Assembly (NCBI RefSeq): GCF_031082405.1
Contig: NZ_JAVHJU010000049.1
Location: 38,098 to 102,097, forward strand
From: Amycolatopsis sp. A133
GTDB lineage: Bacteria; Actinomycetota; Actinomycetes; Mycobacteriales; Pseudonocardiaceae
Length of the DNA: 64,000 nt
Direction: 5' to 3'
A program made the translations under genes and the position numbers. Below the pieces are notes generated by a model that had not been told where the DNA came from, did not search any database, and saw only the letters and a list, made by a program, of their open reading frames with translations. Below, in pieces: positions 24,272 through 32,615 of the stretch (the stretch's first letter is position 1; each line of letters opens with the position of its first letter).

Positions 24272-24480
24272 GTCCTCGGCTCCTCCAGCGAGGGCGCCTT
24301 CCTGCCCGACGCCCAGCGCCGCTTCGTCGTCGAAACGACGGTCGACCAGGTCGCCGGCCGCGTCCCGGCGCTCGCGGGCTGTATCGACATGACGACGTTG
24401 CGGCGCCGCCGCAGATCCCGTTGAACGACGAGGAGCTGGTGCGGATCAAGGAAGAGCTCGTCGAAGCCGGGCTGCTCTGA
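24266..24480 (+). pseudogene. Remnant of a dihydrodipicolinate synthase/DapA-family gene
   Basis: Two fragments of one gene. The first frame reads VLVLGSSSEGAFLPDAQRRF and LAGCIDMTT, matching the early TIM-barrel strands of DapA-type lyases (the GSSGE motif). It breaks at about 24392, and another frame resumes with PQIPLNDEELVRIKEELVEA and a natural stop at 24480, matching the C-terminal helix. The start, the Schiff-base lysine region and some 200 codons are missing, so it is inactive. The divergent FadR-type regulator is intact. Assignment is by recalled family motifs, not alignment. Confidence 0.65.
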
Positions 24481-24483
24481 CGG

Positions 24484-24828
24484 CTACTTCTTCCGCGCCT
24501 TCTTGCAAGCCTCATCGACGGCTTCCAGGAACTCCTTGACCTTCGCGCGCTTCGGGTATTCGTAGCAGAACACGTTGCCGGGCAGCTTGTCGGCGAACAG
24601 CGGCACGTTCGTGACGATTTCGGTGGGTGCATCCGAGGATTCGAAGACGACCTCACCGAGGTGCCACGCCGTGGCGTCCTTGTGGCGGACGGTGAGCGTC
24701 TCGACCCGGAAGTGGTGGTCGGTGTTGTCGGGAGCGATTCCCCAGACCTTGGTCGCAATGCGGAGCGTCACGGTCCGCCCGTCGAAGCTGATCTTCCGGC
24801 GTCTGGCCGTGATGGGCTTGGGGTGCAC
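24484..24828 (-). CDS. Unknown 114-residue basic protein
   Basis: No family recognised. A compact, probably cytosolic protein: a basic N-terminus (PKPITARRRKISFDGRTVTL), alternating strands (HHFRVETLTVRHKD, GEVVFESSDAPTEIVTNVPL) and a C-terminal lysine-rich helix (KRAKVKEFLEAVDEACKKAR). It starts at GTG 24828 with GGGAGA upstream, 15 bases after the kinase gene, so it is likely cotranscribed with it. Lower third-position GC (for example aac, gaa and aag runs) than its neighbours hints at a different history. Confidence 0.6.
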   Translation of the reverse strand: MHPKPITARRRKISFDGRTVTLRIATKVWGIAPDNTDHHFRVETLTVRHKDATAWHLGEVVFESSDAPTEIVTNVPLFADKLPGNVFCYEYPKRAKVKEFLEAVDEACKKARKK

Positions 24829-24843
24829 GGTGTCTCCCGAAAC

Positions 24844-26205
24844 TCAAAGCGTCCGGCAGGTGAGCGCCGGGCGGGCGTCGGCACTTCCGTTCTGCGTCAG
24901 GGCGATCAGGCCGAACGTCGTCGTCGCGTCCGCGTCGAGCTTCGCGTTCCAGGCGGCGTTTTCGACCGTCACCGTCGAACCATCGACCGTGAAGGTGCCG
25001 TTCCACAAGCCGCTGATGCGGTGACCGGCGGGCAGCGTCCAGCGCACGCTCCAGCCGGAGAGCCCCGCGTCGCGGTCGTTGCGCACCGTCACCTGCACCT
25101 GGTAGCCGCCGGGCCAGGAGTTCGTCACCTCGTAGCGGGCGGCGCAGCCCAGCTCGGCCGTCGTCGTGGGCGCCGGGCTCGGCGTCGACGGGGCCGGGGG
25201 AGCGGACGAGACCGGGGCGGCGACGCTGGTCGTGCCCTCCGGGACGAGCACCGTGCCGATGACGACGCCGAGAGCCAGCAGCACCGCACCGGCGACGGCC
25301 GCCAGGACGAGCCGGCGCCGCGGGCGGCGGACGCGCAGCAGCCGGGTTCCCGCCCGGGGCCGGGGGCGCGGCGGCGGCAGCGGACGGCCGCCGGTGACCG
25401 CTTCGAACAGCTCCTGGACCTCCGCCATCGCCGGGCGCGCTCCGGGATCCCGCTGCAGCATGCGGGTCAGCACCTCGGCGAGCGGCCCGCGGTGGCGCGG
25501 CGGGATGATCTCCTCCTTCGCGACGCGCAGGAGCAGGGTGATCGCGTTGTCGTCGCTGCCGAACGGCGGCGTGCCCTCCAACGCGCGGTAGAGCGTCGAG
25601 CCCAGGGAGAAGACGTCGGCGGGGAAGCCGGCTTCGCGGCCGCCGGCGACTTCGGGCGCCAGGTAGGCCGGTGTGCCCGCGATGAACCCGCCGCCGGTCA
25701 CGGCGCTTTCGCCGGTGGCGCGCGAAATGCCGAAGTCGGCGATCTTGGCGATCCCGGACTCCCCGAGCAGGACGTTGCCGGGTGTGACGTCGCGGTGCAC
25801 GACACCCTCGGCGTGCGCGGCGGCGAGCGCGGACGCGATCTGCGCGCCGATGCGCGCCACCTCTTCGGCGGGCAGGCTTTCCCGGTCGAGGAGGATCTCC
25901 GCCAGGCTGCGCGACGGCAGGTACTCCATCACCAGGTAGGGCTCGCCGGCCTCCTCGACGACGTCGTGCACCGTGATCGCGTGCGGGTGCCGCAGCCGCG
26001 CCGTCAGCCGCGCTTCGCGCAGGGCGCGCAGGGCCGCCTGATCACCGGCGGCCGGCCCGATGGCCGCGTCGTAGTCCAGCTGCTTGACCGCGACGACCCG
26101 GTCGAGCCGCTCGTCGCGGGCACGCCAGACGACGCCCATCGCGCCCTGGCCGATCCGTTCGGCCAGCCGGTAGCGCCCGGCGATCAGCTCTCCTGCGTCG
26201 GTCAC
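24844..26205 (-). CDS. Membrane Ser/Thr protein kinase with extracellular CBM2-like domain
   Basis: 453 residues. Cytoplasmic Hanks-type kinase (about 8-270): glycine loop IGQGAMGVVW, Lys41 in VAVKQL, catalytic HRDVTPGNVLL (137-147), DFG at 157-159, and APE-type YLAPEV. A single transmembrane helix lies at about 299-321. After a Ser/Pro/Thr linker, residues 353-453 look like a family 2 carbohydrate-binding module: terminal cysteines, NSWPGGYQVQVTVRN, GLSGWSVRWTLP and GLWNGTF aromatic residues. It may couple extracellular polysaccharide binding to intracellular phosphorylation. GTG 26205 follows GGGGAGG. Confidence 0.85.
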   Translation of the reverse strand: MTDAGELIAGRYRLAERIGQGAMGVVWRARDERLDRVVAVKQLDYDAAIGPAAGDQAALRALREARLTARLRHPHAITVHDVVEEAGEPYLVMEYLPSRSLAEILLDRESLPAEEVARIGAQIASALAAAHAEGVVHRDVTPGNVLLGESGIAKIADFGISRATGESAVTGGGFIAGTPAYLAPEVAGGREAGFPADVFSLGSTLYRALEGTPPFGSDDNAITLLLRVAKEEIIPPRHRGPLAEVLTRMLQRDPGARPAMAEVQELFEAVTGGRPLPPPRPRPRAGTRLLRVRRPRRRLVLAAVAGAVLLALGVVIGTVLVPEGTTSVAAPVSSAPPAPSTPSPAPTTTAELGCAARYEVTNSWPGGYQVQVTVRNDRDAGLSGWSVRWTLPAGHRISGLWNGTFTVDGSTVTVENAAWNAKLDADATTTFGLIALTQNGSADARPALTCRTL

Positions 26206-26305
26206 GCGACCTCCCCGGCCTTCCCTCCGAACACACGGATGCGGGTGGCGATCGGTTCGAGCTTAACGACCTGTCCGCCGGTTCGCCGACGGACAGGTCG
26301 TGCGC

Positions 26306-26767
26306 TCACGCGCCGGGCCGGTGCAGCTGGTCCCACGCCGGGACGTACGGCGCGAAGCGCAGCTTCATCCCGGCCTCGGCCGGCAGCTTGTCCGCCTTGC
26401 GGGCGTTGCAGCTGCGGGCCGTGCCGCCGCACGCGGCCACCGTGTTGAGCCAGTCGGTCCGGGCGCCGCCGCGGCTCAGCGGCGTCACGTGGTCGATCGT
26501 GGTGGCGCGCTGCCCGCAGTAGGCGCAGCGGTACCCGTCCCGGACCAGCACGCCGCGCCGGGACCAGCGCGGCGGCTGCGTATATCGCCACTTCATGACG
26601 ACGTAGCGCAGCAACCGCACGATCTTCGGGCGCGGGAACAGCCCGTAGGCGAGACCGTCTTCGGCCTCGTGGATCTCGGCGACGTGCCGCACGAGCATGC
26701 GGATCGCGTGCGGGACCGAAACGGTCTGCAGCGGCTCGTAACCGGCGTTCAGGACGAGCACCTTCAC
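26306..26767 (-). CDS. HNH endonuclease family protein
   Basis: 153-residue HNH-type protein. It starts VKVLVLNAGYEPLQTVSVPHA, the typical opening of actinobacterial HNH proteins, and has the zinc/active-site core CAYCGQRATTIDHVTPLSRGG. The second zinc pair, usually CxxCN, reads CGGTARSCNARKADK, that is C-x6-C, which could alter the fold. GTG 26767 follows GAGG. It lies alone; no toxin partner or phage gene adjoins it, so a repair or regulatory nuclease role is as likely as defence. DNA cleavage is inferred from the family. Confidence 0.8.
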   Translation of the reverse strand: MKVLVLNAGYEPLQTVSVPHAIRMLVRHVAEIHEAEDGLAYGLFPRPKIVRLLRYVVMKWRYTQPPRWSRRGVLVRDGYRCAYCGQRATTIDHVTPLSRGGARTDWLNTVAACGGTARSCNARKADKLPAEAGMKLRFAPYVPAWDQLHRPGA

Positions 26768-26793
26768 AGCGCACCTCTTTCGACGATGGGGAC

Positions 26794-26814
26794 GCGGGAA
26801 GCACGGCTTCCCGC
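26794..26814. terminator. Hairpin after the esterase gene
   Basis: GCGGGAAGC (26794-26802) and GCTTCCCGC (26806-26814) form a perfect 9-bp stem with a 3-base loop, flanked by further pairing CGACGAT (26781-26787) and ATCGTCG (26826-26832). It lies 48 bases beyond the esterase stop and upstream of the HNH gene. Confidence 0.5.
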
Positions 26815-26841
26815 TTGGGTGAATCATCGTCGCCGAGCGGC

Positions 26842-26855
26842 TTGACCTGCGTCAA
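26842..26855. promoter_or_regulatory. Palindrome TTGAC-N4-GTCAA near the HNH gene promoter
   Basis: TTGAC (26842-26846) and GTCAA (26851-26855) are exact inverted copies around CTGC. On the minus strand the TTGACG so formed could be the -35 element of the HNH gene, with the symmetry marking a regulator site. No certain -10 is seen. Confidence 0.35.
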
Positions 26856-26861
26856 TCTGTT

Positions 26862-27800
26862 TCATCGCAGGGGATGCGCGCGGAAGAACCGCCAGATGAC
26901 CGGTGTTGCGTCGATGACCGCGGGCGTCGCGGAATCGTTGTTCGGCCGGGTGCTGGGCCAGACGTGCCCGGCCCCTTCGACGCGGTAGTGCTCGAGCGCG
27001 CCGCGCCGGTCGCAGCCGAGCCACTTCTGAGCGACCACCCCGGCGACCGGCGTCCACGACACCGGATCGGGCCGGCAACCGTCCCTTGTGGACCAGGCCG
27101 CCAGCCAGTCCGGGATCGCGGGCAGGCCCTTCGCCGGATTGCCGGGGTAGGGGATCGTCGTGTCGGCCGTGCCGTGGAAGTCGAGGACCGGCACCGGCCG
27201 GCTCGGCCGGCAGGCGCCGCCCTGCGGGTAGAACGCGCCGGACACCGGGGCGAACGCGGCGATCCGCCCCGCCAGCCGGCACGCCAGCACCCCGACGAAC
27301 CCGCCGCCGTTGGACTTCCCGGCCGCGTAGATCCGCCCGGGGTCGACGCACAGCGAGCGCTGCAGGGCGTTCAGCAGGTCACCGGTGAACAGCACGTCGT
27401 CCGCGGCGGCCGAATAGGGCGCCCCGGTCCAGGCGGACTCGCCGTCGGTGCCGATCAGGCCCTGCGGGTAGACCGCGATCGCGTCCAGCGCCGAGAAGCC
27501 GGACAGCTCCTCCTGGTACTGCGACGTCCGCTTGTGCCCGTGGAACGACAGGACCACCGGGTACGGCCGCCACGGGCGGTACCCGGCCGGCAGGTGGACG
27601 GTGTACTCGCGGTCGAGGCCGCCCGAGGTCACGTGCCGCGTGGTCGTCACCCCGGCCGGGAACCCGGGCGGCCGCCCGCAGCCGGTGGTGGGAACGGGGT
27701 GGTCGGCGAGGCCGGCCGCGGCGGCGGGCGCGGCGAAGGCGGTGGTCAGGGCACAGGCCGCGGCGAACACGGCCACCCACCGGGGGAAGCGTCCGGGCAC
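26862..27800 (-). CDS. Secreted CE1-type esterase/PHB depolymerase-like protein
   Basis: 312-residue exported alpha/beta hydrolase. The signal peptide is VPGRFPRWVAVFAAACALTT... AAAA. The mature enzyme contains YTVHLPAGYRPWRPYPVVLSFHGH (oxyanion region), the nucleophile elbow YAAGKSNGGGF (Ser in G-K-S-N-G), Asp in DFHGTADTTIPY and His in VEGAGHVWP. This is the LpqC/feruloyl esterase/polyhydroxybutyrate depolymerase group; the exact ester is unknown. AAGGAGG before GTG 27800 sets the start; a much longer frame reaching 27941 has no ribosome site. The terminal hairpin at 26794 closes the unit. Confidence 0.85.
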   Translation of the reverse strand: MPGRFPRWVAVFAAACALTTAFAAPAAAAGLADHPVPTTGCGRPPGFPAGVTTTRHVTSGGLDREYTVHLPAGYRPWRPYPVVLSFHGHKRTSQYQEELSGFSALDAIAVYPQGLIGTDGESAWTGAPYSAAADDVLFTGDLLNALQRSLCVDPGRIYAAGKSNGGGFVGVLACRLAGRIAAFAPVSGAFYPQGGACRPSRPVPVLDFHGTADTTIPYPGNPAKGLPAIPDWLAAWSTRDGCRPDPVSWTPVAGVVAQKWLGCDRRGALEHYRVEGAGHVWPSTRPNNDSATPAVIDATPVIWRFFRAHPLR

Positions 27801-27887
27801 TCGATCCTCCTTGATCGGCAGCGGGGCGTGGCCAGCATCACACCGGGAGCGGCCGGGCGCTGCATTGCGTTCATAAAGTGCACGGTC

Positions 27888-27916
27888 GGAAACCGCCGGA
27901 CCCCCTCGGTAGGATC
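27888..27916 (+). promoter_or_regulatory. Possible htpG promoter with ECF-like -35
   Basis: GGAAAC at 27888-27893 lies 17 bases before TAGGAT at 27911-27916, about 40 bases upstream of the htpG start. GGAA is typical of stress ECF sigma -35 elements, but the matching GTT -10 is absent. No HAIR or CIRCE repeat was seen. Confidence 0.3.
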
Positions 27917-27957
27917 GACCCCGGCCTCGGCCCTTGACCACGCGGAAAGGAATGGAA

Positions 27958-29853
27958 GTGACTGCCCCGATCGAGACGCTGGAGTTCCAGTCGGAAGCGC
28001 GTCAGCTGCTCCAGCTGATGATCCATTCGATCTATTCGAACAAGGACACGTTCCTGCGGGAACTCGTGTCCAACGCCTCTGACGCCCTCGACAAGCTGCG
28101 GCTGGAGTCGTACCGCGACAAGGACCTCGAGGCGGACACCGCCGACCTGCACATCGCGATCGAAACCGATCCCGAAGCGCGGACCCTGACGGTCCGGGAC
28201 AACGGCATCGGGATGACCCGCGAGGAGGTCGTCGCCCTGATCGGGACGATCGCCAAGTCCGGCACCGCCGACTTCCTGACCAAGCTGAAGGAGGCGAAGG
28301 ACGCCGCGGCGTCGCAGGACCTGATCGGGCAGTTCGGCGTCGGGTTCTACGCGAGCTTCATGGTCGCGGACAAGGTCACCCTCGTGACCCGCCGCGCGGG
28401 CACCGCCGAGGGCGTGCGCTGGGAGTCGACCGGCGAAGGCACCTACACGATCCAGCCGGTCGAAGACGCGCCCCAGGGCACCGCGGTCACGCTGCACCTC
28501 AAGCCCGAGGACACCGAGGACCACCTCTACGACTACACGTCCCCGGCGAAGATCCGCGAGATCGTCAAGAAGTACTCCGACTTCATCACCTGGCCCATCC
28601 GGATGAAGGGTGACGGCGAGGACGCCGAGGCCGAGACCGTCAACTCGATGAAGGCGCTGTGGGCGCGCTCGTCGAGCGAGGTCTCCGAGGACGAGTACCA
28701 CGAGTTCTACAAGCACGTCAGCCACGACTGGCAGGACCCCCTGGAGACGATCCGGCTGCAGGCCGAGGGGACGTTCGAGTACCAGGCGCTGCTGTTCCTG
28801 CCCTCGCACGCGCCGATGGACCTGTTCCTGCGGGAGCGCAAGCGCGGCGTGCAGCTCTACGTCAAGCGCGTCTTCATCATGGACGACTGCGAGTCGCTCG
28901 TCCCCGAATACCTGCGGTTCGTCAAAGGTGTCGTCGACGCCCAGGACCTCTCGCTCAACGTCTCGCGGGAGATCCTGCAGCAGGACCGGCAGATCCAGCT
29001 GATCCGCCGTCGCCTGGTCAAGAAGGTCCTCTCGACGGTCAAGACGATGATGACCGCCGACGCCGAGAAGTACACGACGTTCTGGCGCGAGTTCGGCCGG
29101 GCGGTCAAGGAGGGCCTGCTCGACGACTTCGAGAACCGCGAGGCCATCCTCGAGATCTCGTCGTTCGCCTCGACGCACGACGCCGAGAAGCCGACCTCGC
29201 TGCGCGAGTACGTCGAGCGGATGAAGGACGGCCAGCAGCACATCTACTACATGACCGGCGAATCGCGGTCCGCGATCGAGAACTCGCCGCACATGGAGGC
29301 CTTCCGCGCCAAGGGCTACGAGGTGCTGGTGCTGACCGACCCGATCGACGAGATGTGGGTCGACGCGGTGCCGGGCTTCGACGGGAAGCAGTTCCAGTCG
29401 ATCGCCAAGGGCCAGGTGGACCTCGAGTCGGAGGAGGACAAGAAGGCCACCGAGGTCGCCCGCGAACAGCAGAACAAGGACTTCGAGGGCCTGCTGACCT
29501 GGATGGGGACGGCCCTGGGCGAGACCGTCAAGGAGGTCCGGCTGTCGTCGCGCCTGACGACGTCGCCCGCCTGCATCGTCGGCGACACCCACGACCTGAC
29601 CCCGACGCTGGAGAAGATGTACCGCGCGATGGGGCAGGAGCTGCCGCCGATCAAGCGCATCCTCGAGCTGAACCCGGAGCACGCGCTGGTGACGGGGCTG
29701 CGCGAGGCCCACACCGCGCGGCCGGACGACGAGGGCCTGGCCGAGACGGCCGAGCTGCTCTACGGCATGGCGCTGCTGGCGGAGGGCGGCGAACTGGCCG
29801 ACCCCTCGCGGTTCATCAAGCTGCTCGCCGGCCGCCTGGAGAAAACGCTCTGA
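27958..29853 (+). CDS. htpG: Molecular chaperone HtpG (Hsp90)
   Basis: 631-residue cytosolic ATP-dependent chaperone. The GHKL ATPase is N-terminal: [20 protein letters not shown] (Asn/Glu), [18 protein letters not shown] and [10 protein letters not shown] with the family order. The middle domain has [19 protein letters not shown] and the catalytic-loop region [17 protein letters not shown]; the dimerisation domain follows to the end. The length matches bacterial HtpG. AAGGA sits 6 bases before GTG 27958, so I prefer that over ATG 27952. The gene stands alone between divergent/convergent secreted enzymes and ends at a 42-base hairpin. Confidence 0.97.
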
Positions 29854-29868
29854 CGTCCCCTCGGCGCT

Positions 29869-29910
29869 CGTGAGTGGTAAGGCGGCTTCTAACCCGCCTT
29901 ACCACTCACG
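29869..29910. repeat. 42-base palindromic repeat, copy 1 (terminator-like)
   Basis: CGTGAGTGGTAAGGCGG (29869-29885) pairs with CCGCCTTACCACTCACG (29894-29910) around CTTCTAAC, between the convergent htpG and GH76 genes. The whole 42 bases recur at 52981-53022 with a single difference, so this is a dispersed element as well as a plausible terminator. Confidence 0.8.
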
Positions 29911-29928
29911 ACAAGCCGGGGAGATCGG

Positions 29929-31368
29929 TCAGGGGGCCGCGTTCATCAGGTCCAGGGCGCTCTGCTGGCGTGCGGCGTCGGACTGGTCGAACGGGCCCGC
30001 CCACATCAGCCCGTACGCGTCCGCGCTGTTGCGGTCGTTCGTGTACGCCGAATTCGCCTGGCGCTGCAGGTAGCCCGTGTACGGGTGGTCCGCCAAGGCG
30101 GTGTTCAGCACCGCCAGGTCGCGGACGTAGACGCCTTTGAACGTCGGGCCGTCGAGGCCGCCGCCCCCGGCCGTTTCACCCGGGTCGCGCAGGATCCCGC
30201 CCGGGTTCAGCGCCGTGTTCGCCGTCGACGCGTTCGCCATCGCGCGGGCCTTCGTCAGCAGGCCCGCGTCGCCGGTGGCGCGGTACAGCTCGGTCAGCGC
30301 CGCCAGGGGCACCCCCTGGTTGTACGACCAGACCGGCTGGCCGTTGTTCGCGCAGGTCGACGTGGTCAGGCCGTCGTTGACCAGGTTCGAGCCGTTGATC
30401 ATGCCGCTGCCCGAGAACCACGCCCACCCTGCGCGGGCCCGCGCCAGGTAGGCCGTGTCGCCCGGGATCCGGTTGTGCAGGGCTGCGTTCAGCTGGATGT
30501 ACAGGGAGTTCGGGATCGCGTTCTTGTAGGTGCGGCTGGTGCTCCACCAGACCCCGCCACCGCAGACGCCGTCCCAGTACGCGTACATGTGGTCGGCGTC
30601 CGCGCGAGCGGTGTTCAGGTACTTGCTGTCGCCGGTCAGGTCGTAGGCGTCGACCCACGCGAGGCCCCACCACCCGGTGTCGTCGAGGTAGTCGTTGCGG
30701 AAGCTGCCGCCTTGGGCCGAGAGGTTCTTCGTGTACGTCGTGTCGATCGCGTAGCGGTAGCTGCCCATGCCGCTGACCCGGATGTTGTCGATGATCGCGG
30801 TGAGGGCGTTGGCCGAGTTCCACCACCCGGTCGTGTCGAAGAGGCCGGTGCCGAGGTTGTAGCGCTCCATCAGCGCGGTGGCGGCCGCGGTGCGCCGGTT
30901 CCCGGCGTTCCACGTCGGGCGGGCCCAGCCGGTGCAGGCGACGCTCCCCGAACCCGCGGGCTGCCCGCAGGCGCGAAGCAGGCCGACGCCCTTGTTCGCC
31001 CAGTCGTCGGCGTTGTGCATCAGGGTCCGCCAGCCGGTCGCGCCCGACGGTGTCGCGGTGTCGCCGAGTTTGCTGCCCGACGCCCACGTGCGCCCGGCGT
31101 CGAACGAGCGGTCCAGCCAGACGTGGTCGCCGGCCGCACCGCCGGTGATCGCCGCCCAGCCCATGTCGTCGCCGTCGTCGAGGTGCAGCGAGATCCTCCG
31201 GCCGCCGACGCCGGCCGAAGGGCCTTCGCGGTCGCCGGGGGACAACGCCGGATCTCTGGCGTCGCAGTACTTGTTGCAGATCGTCGCGAGCGGCGCGGCG
31301 GCGGGCGCCGGCGCCGGCGTCGGAGTGGCCGCGAGGACCACGGTCAGCAGGGGGACAAGGAAGTTCAT
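29929..31368 (-). CDS. Secreted GH76 family alpha-1,6-mannanase-like enzyme
   Basis: 479-residue exported glycosidase. A signal peptide (MNFLVPLLTVVLAATPTPA) is followed by a roughly 120-residue N-terminal region rich in Gly/Asp (HLDDGDDMGWAAITGGAAGD), then an (alpha/alpha)6 barrel. The GH76 catalytic aspartate pair is in YLDDTGWWGLAWVDAYD; CGGGVWWSTSRTYKNAIPN and ILRDPGETAGGGGLDGPTFKG are further family stretches. GH76 enzymes cut alpha-1,6-mannan, for example in fungal walls or actinobacterial lipomannan. GGAAGGTG precedes ATG 31368. Confidence 0.88.
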   Translation of the reverse strand: MNFLVPLLTVVLAATPTPAPAPAAAPLATICNKYCDARDPALSPGDREGPSAGVGGRRISLHLDDGDDMGWAAITGGAAGDHVWLDRSFDAGRTWASGSKLGDTATPSGATGWRTLMHNADDWANKGVGLLRACGQPAGSGSVACTGWARPTWNAGNRRTAAATALMERYNLGTGLFDTTGWWNSANALTAIIDNIRVSGMGSYRYAIDTTYTKNLSAQGGSFRNDYLDDTGWWGLAWVDAYDLTGDSKYLNTARADADHMYAYWDGVCGGGVWWSTSRTYKNAIPNSLYIQLNAALHNRIPGDTAYLARARAGWAWFSGSGMINGSNLVNDGLTTSTCANNGQPVWSYNQGVPLAALTELYRATGDAGLLTKARAMANASTANTALNPGGILRDPGETAGGGGLDGPTFKGVYVRDLAVLNTALADHPYTGYLQRQANSAYTNDRNSADAYGLMWAGPFDQSDAARQQSALDLMNAAP

Positions 31369-31498
31369 CGGCCACCTTCCACGCTGAAGGGCGATGCTTC
31401 CATTTTCGGGAACTGATTTTATTGGTCCAGTCCTTTTGGTGGACAGATCTCGGACAGGAATCGTGTGTCGGCCGGGCCCGGGCGGGTATCCCGGACCC

Positions 31499-31837
31499 AT
31501 GACGAACCTCGACGACACCACGACCGCGAAGCTCGACGAATTCGTGCTCGCCCGGCTCGCGGAGGACGAAGAGCGCGTCCGGGCGGGTGAGCTGCCGCTG
31601 ATCGACGAGGCCGAACGGCGCGGGCGGCTGCGGATCATGTACGCCGACGGCGGCGACGGGCTGCTGCTCGCCGGTGGGCCGGTCGAGGCGATGGAAGACC
31701 GGCACCCGGTCCCGTTCGCCGAGAAGGCGGAGTTCCTGCGCCGCGAGATCCGCGACGCCCACGACGACGCGTCGGTCAAGCTGATCGCCTCCGTGTACGA
31801 GGCCCACCCCGACTGGCGCGACGACTGGCGTCCGTGA
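31499..31837 (+). CDS. Small acidic protein, DUF6221-like
   Basis: 112-residue, strongly acidic protein. It begins LDEFVLARLAEDEERVRAG and ends ASVYEAHPDWRDDWRP, the layout I associate with the DUF6221 family of actinobacterial proteins (helical start, terminal HPDY/W..EWRP box). The function is unknown. The family assignment is from memory and moderate. ATG 31499 has only a weak ribosome site. It lies 7 bases before a phosphoribosyltransferase gene and may share its transcript. Confidence 0.6.
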   Translation: MTNLDDTTTAKLDEFVLARLAEDEERVRAGELPLIDEAERRGRLRIMYADGGDGLLLAGGPVEAMEDRHPVPFAEKAEFLRREIRDAHDDASVKLIASVYEAHPDWRDDWRP

Positions 31838-31844
31838 CCCCGGC

Positions 31845-32495
31845 ATGTCCGAGCGGGAGGACCGTCCGCGGATCTTCGCCGACCGGGAGGACGGCGGCCG
31901 CCGGCTCGCGGGCGAACTGGGGCGCCGCTCCTGGACCGACCCGCTCGTGCTCGGCCTCGCCCGCGGCGGGGTGCCGGTGGCCGCCGTCGTCGCGCGGCGG
32001 CTCGGCGCCGACCTGGACGTCGCGGTCGCGCGCAAGATCGGCGCGCCGGGCCGCCGCGAGTACGGCGTCGGCGCGGTCACCCCGGACGGCCCGGCGATCT
32101 ACGACCAGGCCGCCCTGCGCGCGCTGAAGCTGACGGCCGCGCGGATGGCGCGGGCCGAAACCCGGGAGCGGGCGGAGGCGCGCCGCCGGCTCGAGCGCTA
32201 CCGCGCCGGCCGGGAGCCGGTCGTCCTCACCGGCCGTGACGTCCTCCTCGTCGACGACGGGCTGGCGACCGGCGTCACCGCGACGGCGGCGTTGCGCGAC
32301 GTCCGCGCGGCGCACCCGCGGACGCTCGTCTTCGCCGCGCCGGTCGCCGCCCCGGGTGCGGCGGCGCGGGTGCGGCTGGAAGCCGACGACGTGGTCTGCG
32401 TCTCCGAACCGCCGGGTTTTCGCGCGGTCGGCCAGTGGTACGCCGATTTCCGCCAGATGGGTGACGACGACGTGCTCGACCTGCTCGTCCGGTGA
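31845..32495 (+). CDS. Phosphoribosyltransferase-domain protein
   Basis: 216-residue type I phosphoribosyltransferase fold. The PRPP-binding motif is DVLLVDDGLATGVTATAAL, preceded by a substrate/hood region LVLGLARGGVPVAAVVARRLGADLDVAVARKIGAPGR... typical of predicted PRTases in actinobacteria (often joined to dienelactone hydrolase). The loop DFRQMGDDDVLDLL near the end is also characteristic. Known nucleobase-binding residues cannot be assigned, so it need not be a salvage enzyme. ATG 31845 follows the DUF6221-like gene closely. Confidence 0.85.
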   Translation: MSEREDRPRIFADREDGGRRLAGELGRRSWTDPLVLGLARGGVPVAAVVARRLGADLDVAVARKIGAPGRREYGVGAVTPDGPAIYDQAALRALKLTAARMARAETRERAEARRRLERYRAGREPVVLTGRDVLLVDDGLATGVTATAALRDVRAAHPRTLVFAAPVAAPGAAARVRLEADDVVCVSEPPGFRAVGQWYADFRQMGDDDVLDLLVR

Positions 32496-32615
32496 CCCTC
32501 GTTGTTCCACAGAGGACAGACGGTGACTCGCTGCTCCACCCGGGTGGCCCGGGTTGACCGGCTGGGTGACGGGGTATCACCCGATGGGGGCACCGACCGG
32601 AAGGGCGGCAGCGGG

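Noticed and set aside
26306..26767. Phage or mobile-intron HNH nuclease
   Set aside because: No integrase, att-like repeats or phage genes flank it, and the family is chromosomal in actinomycetes.
27801..27957. HAIR or CIRCE heat-shock operator upstream of htpG
   Set aside because: Neither inverted repeat is present in the gap.
27871..29712. 613-codon minus-strand frame over htpG
   Set aside because: Antisense to a certain Hsp90 gene with all motifs; no ribosome site or domains.
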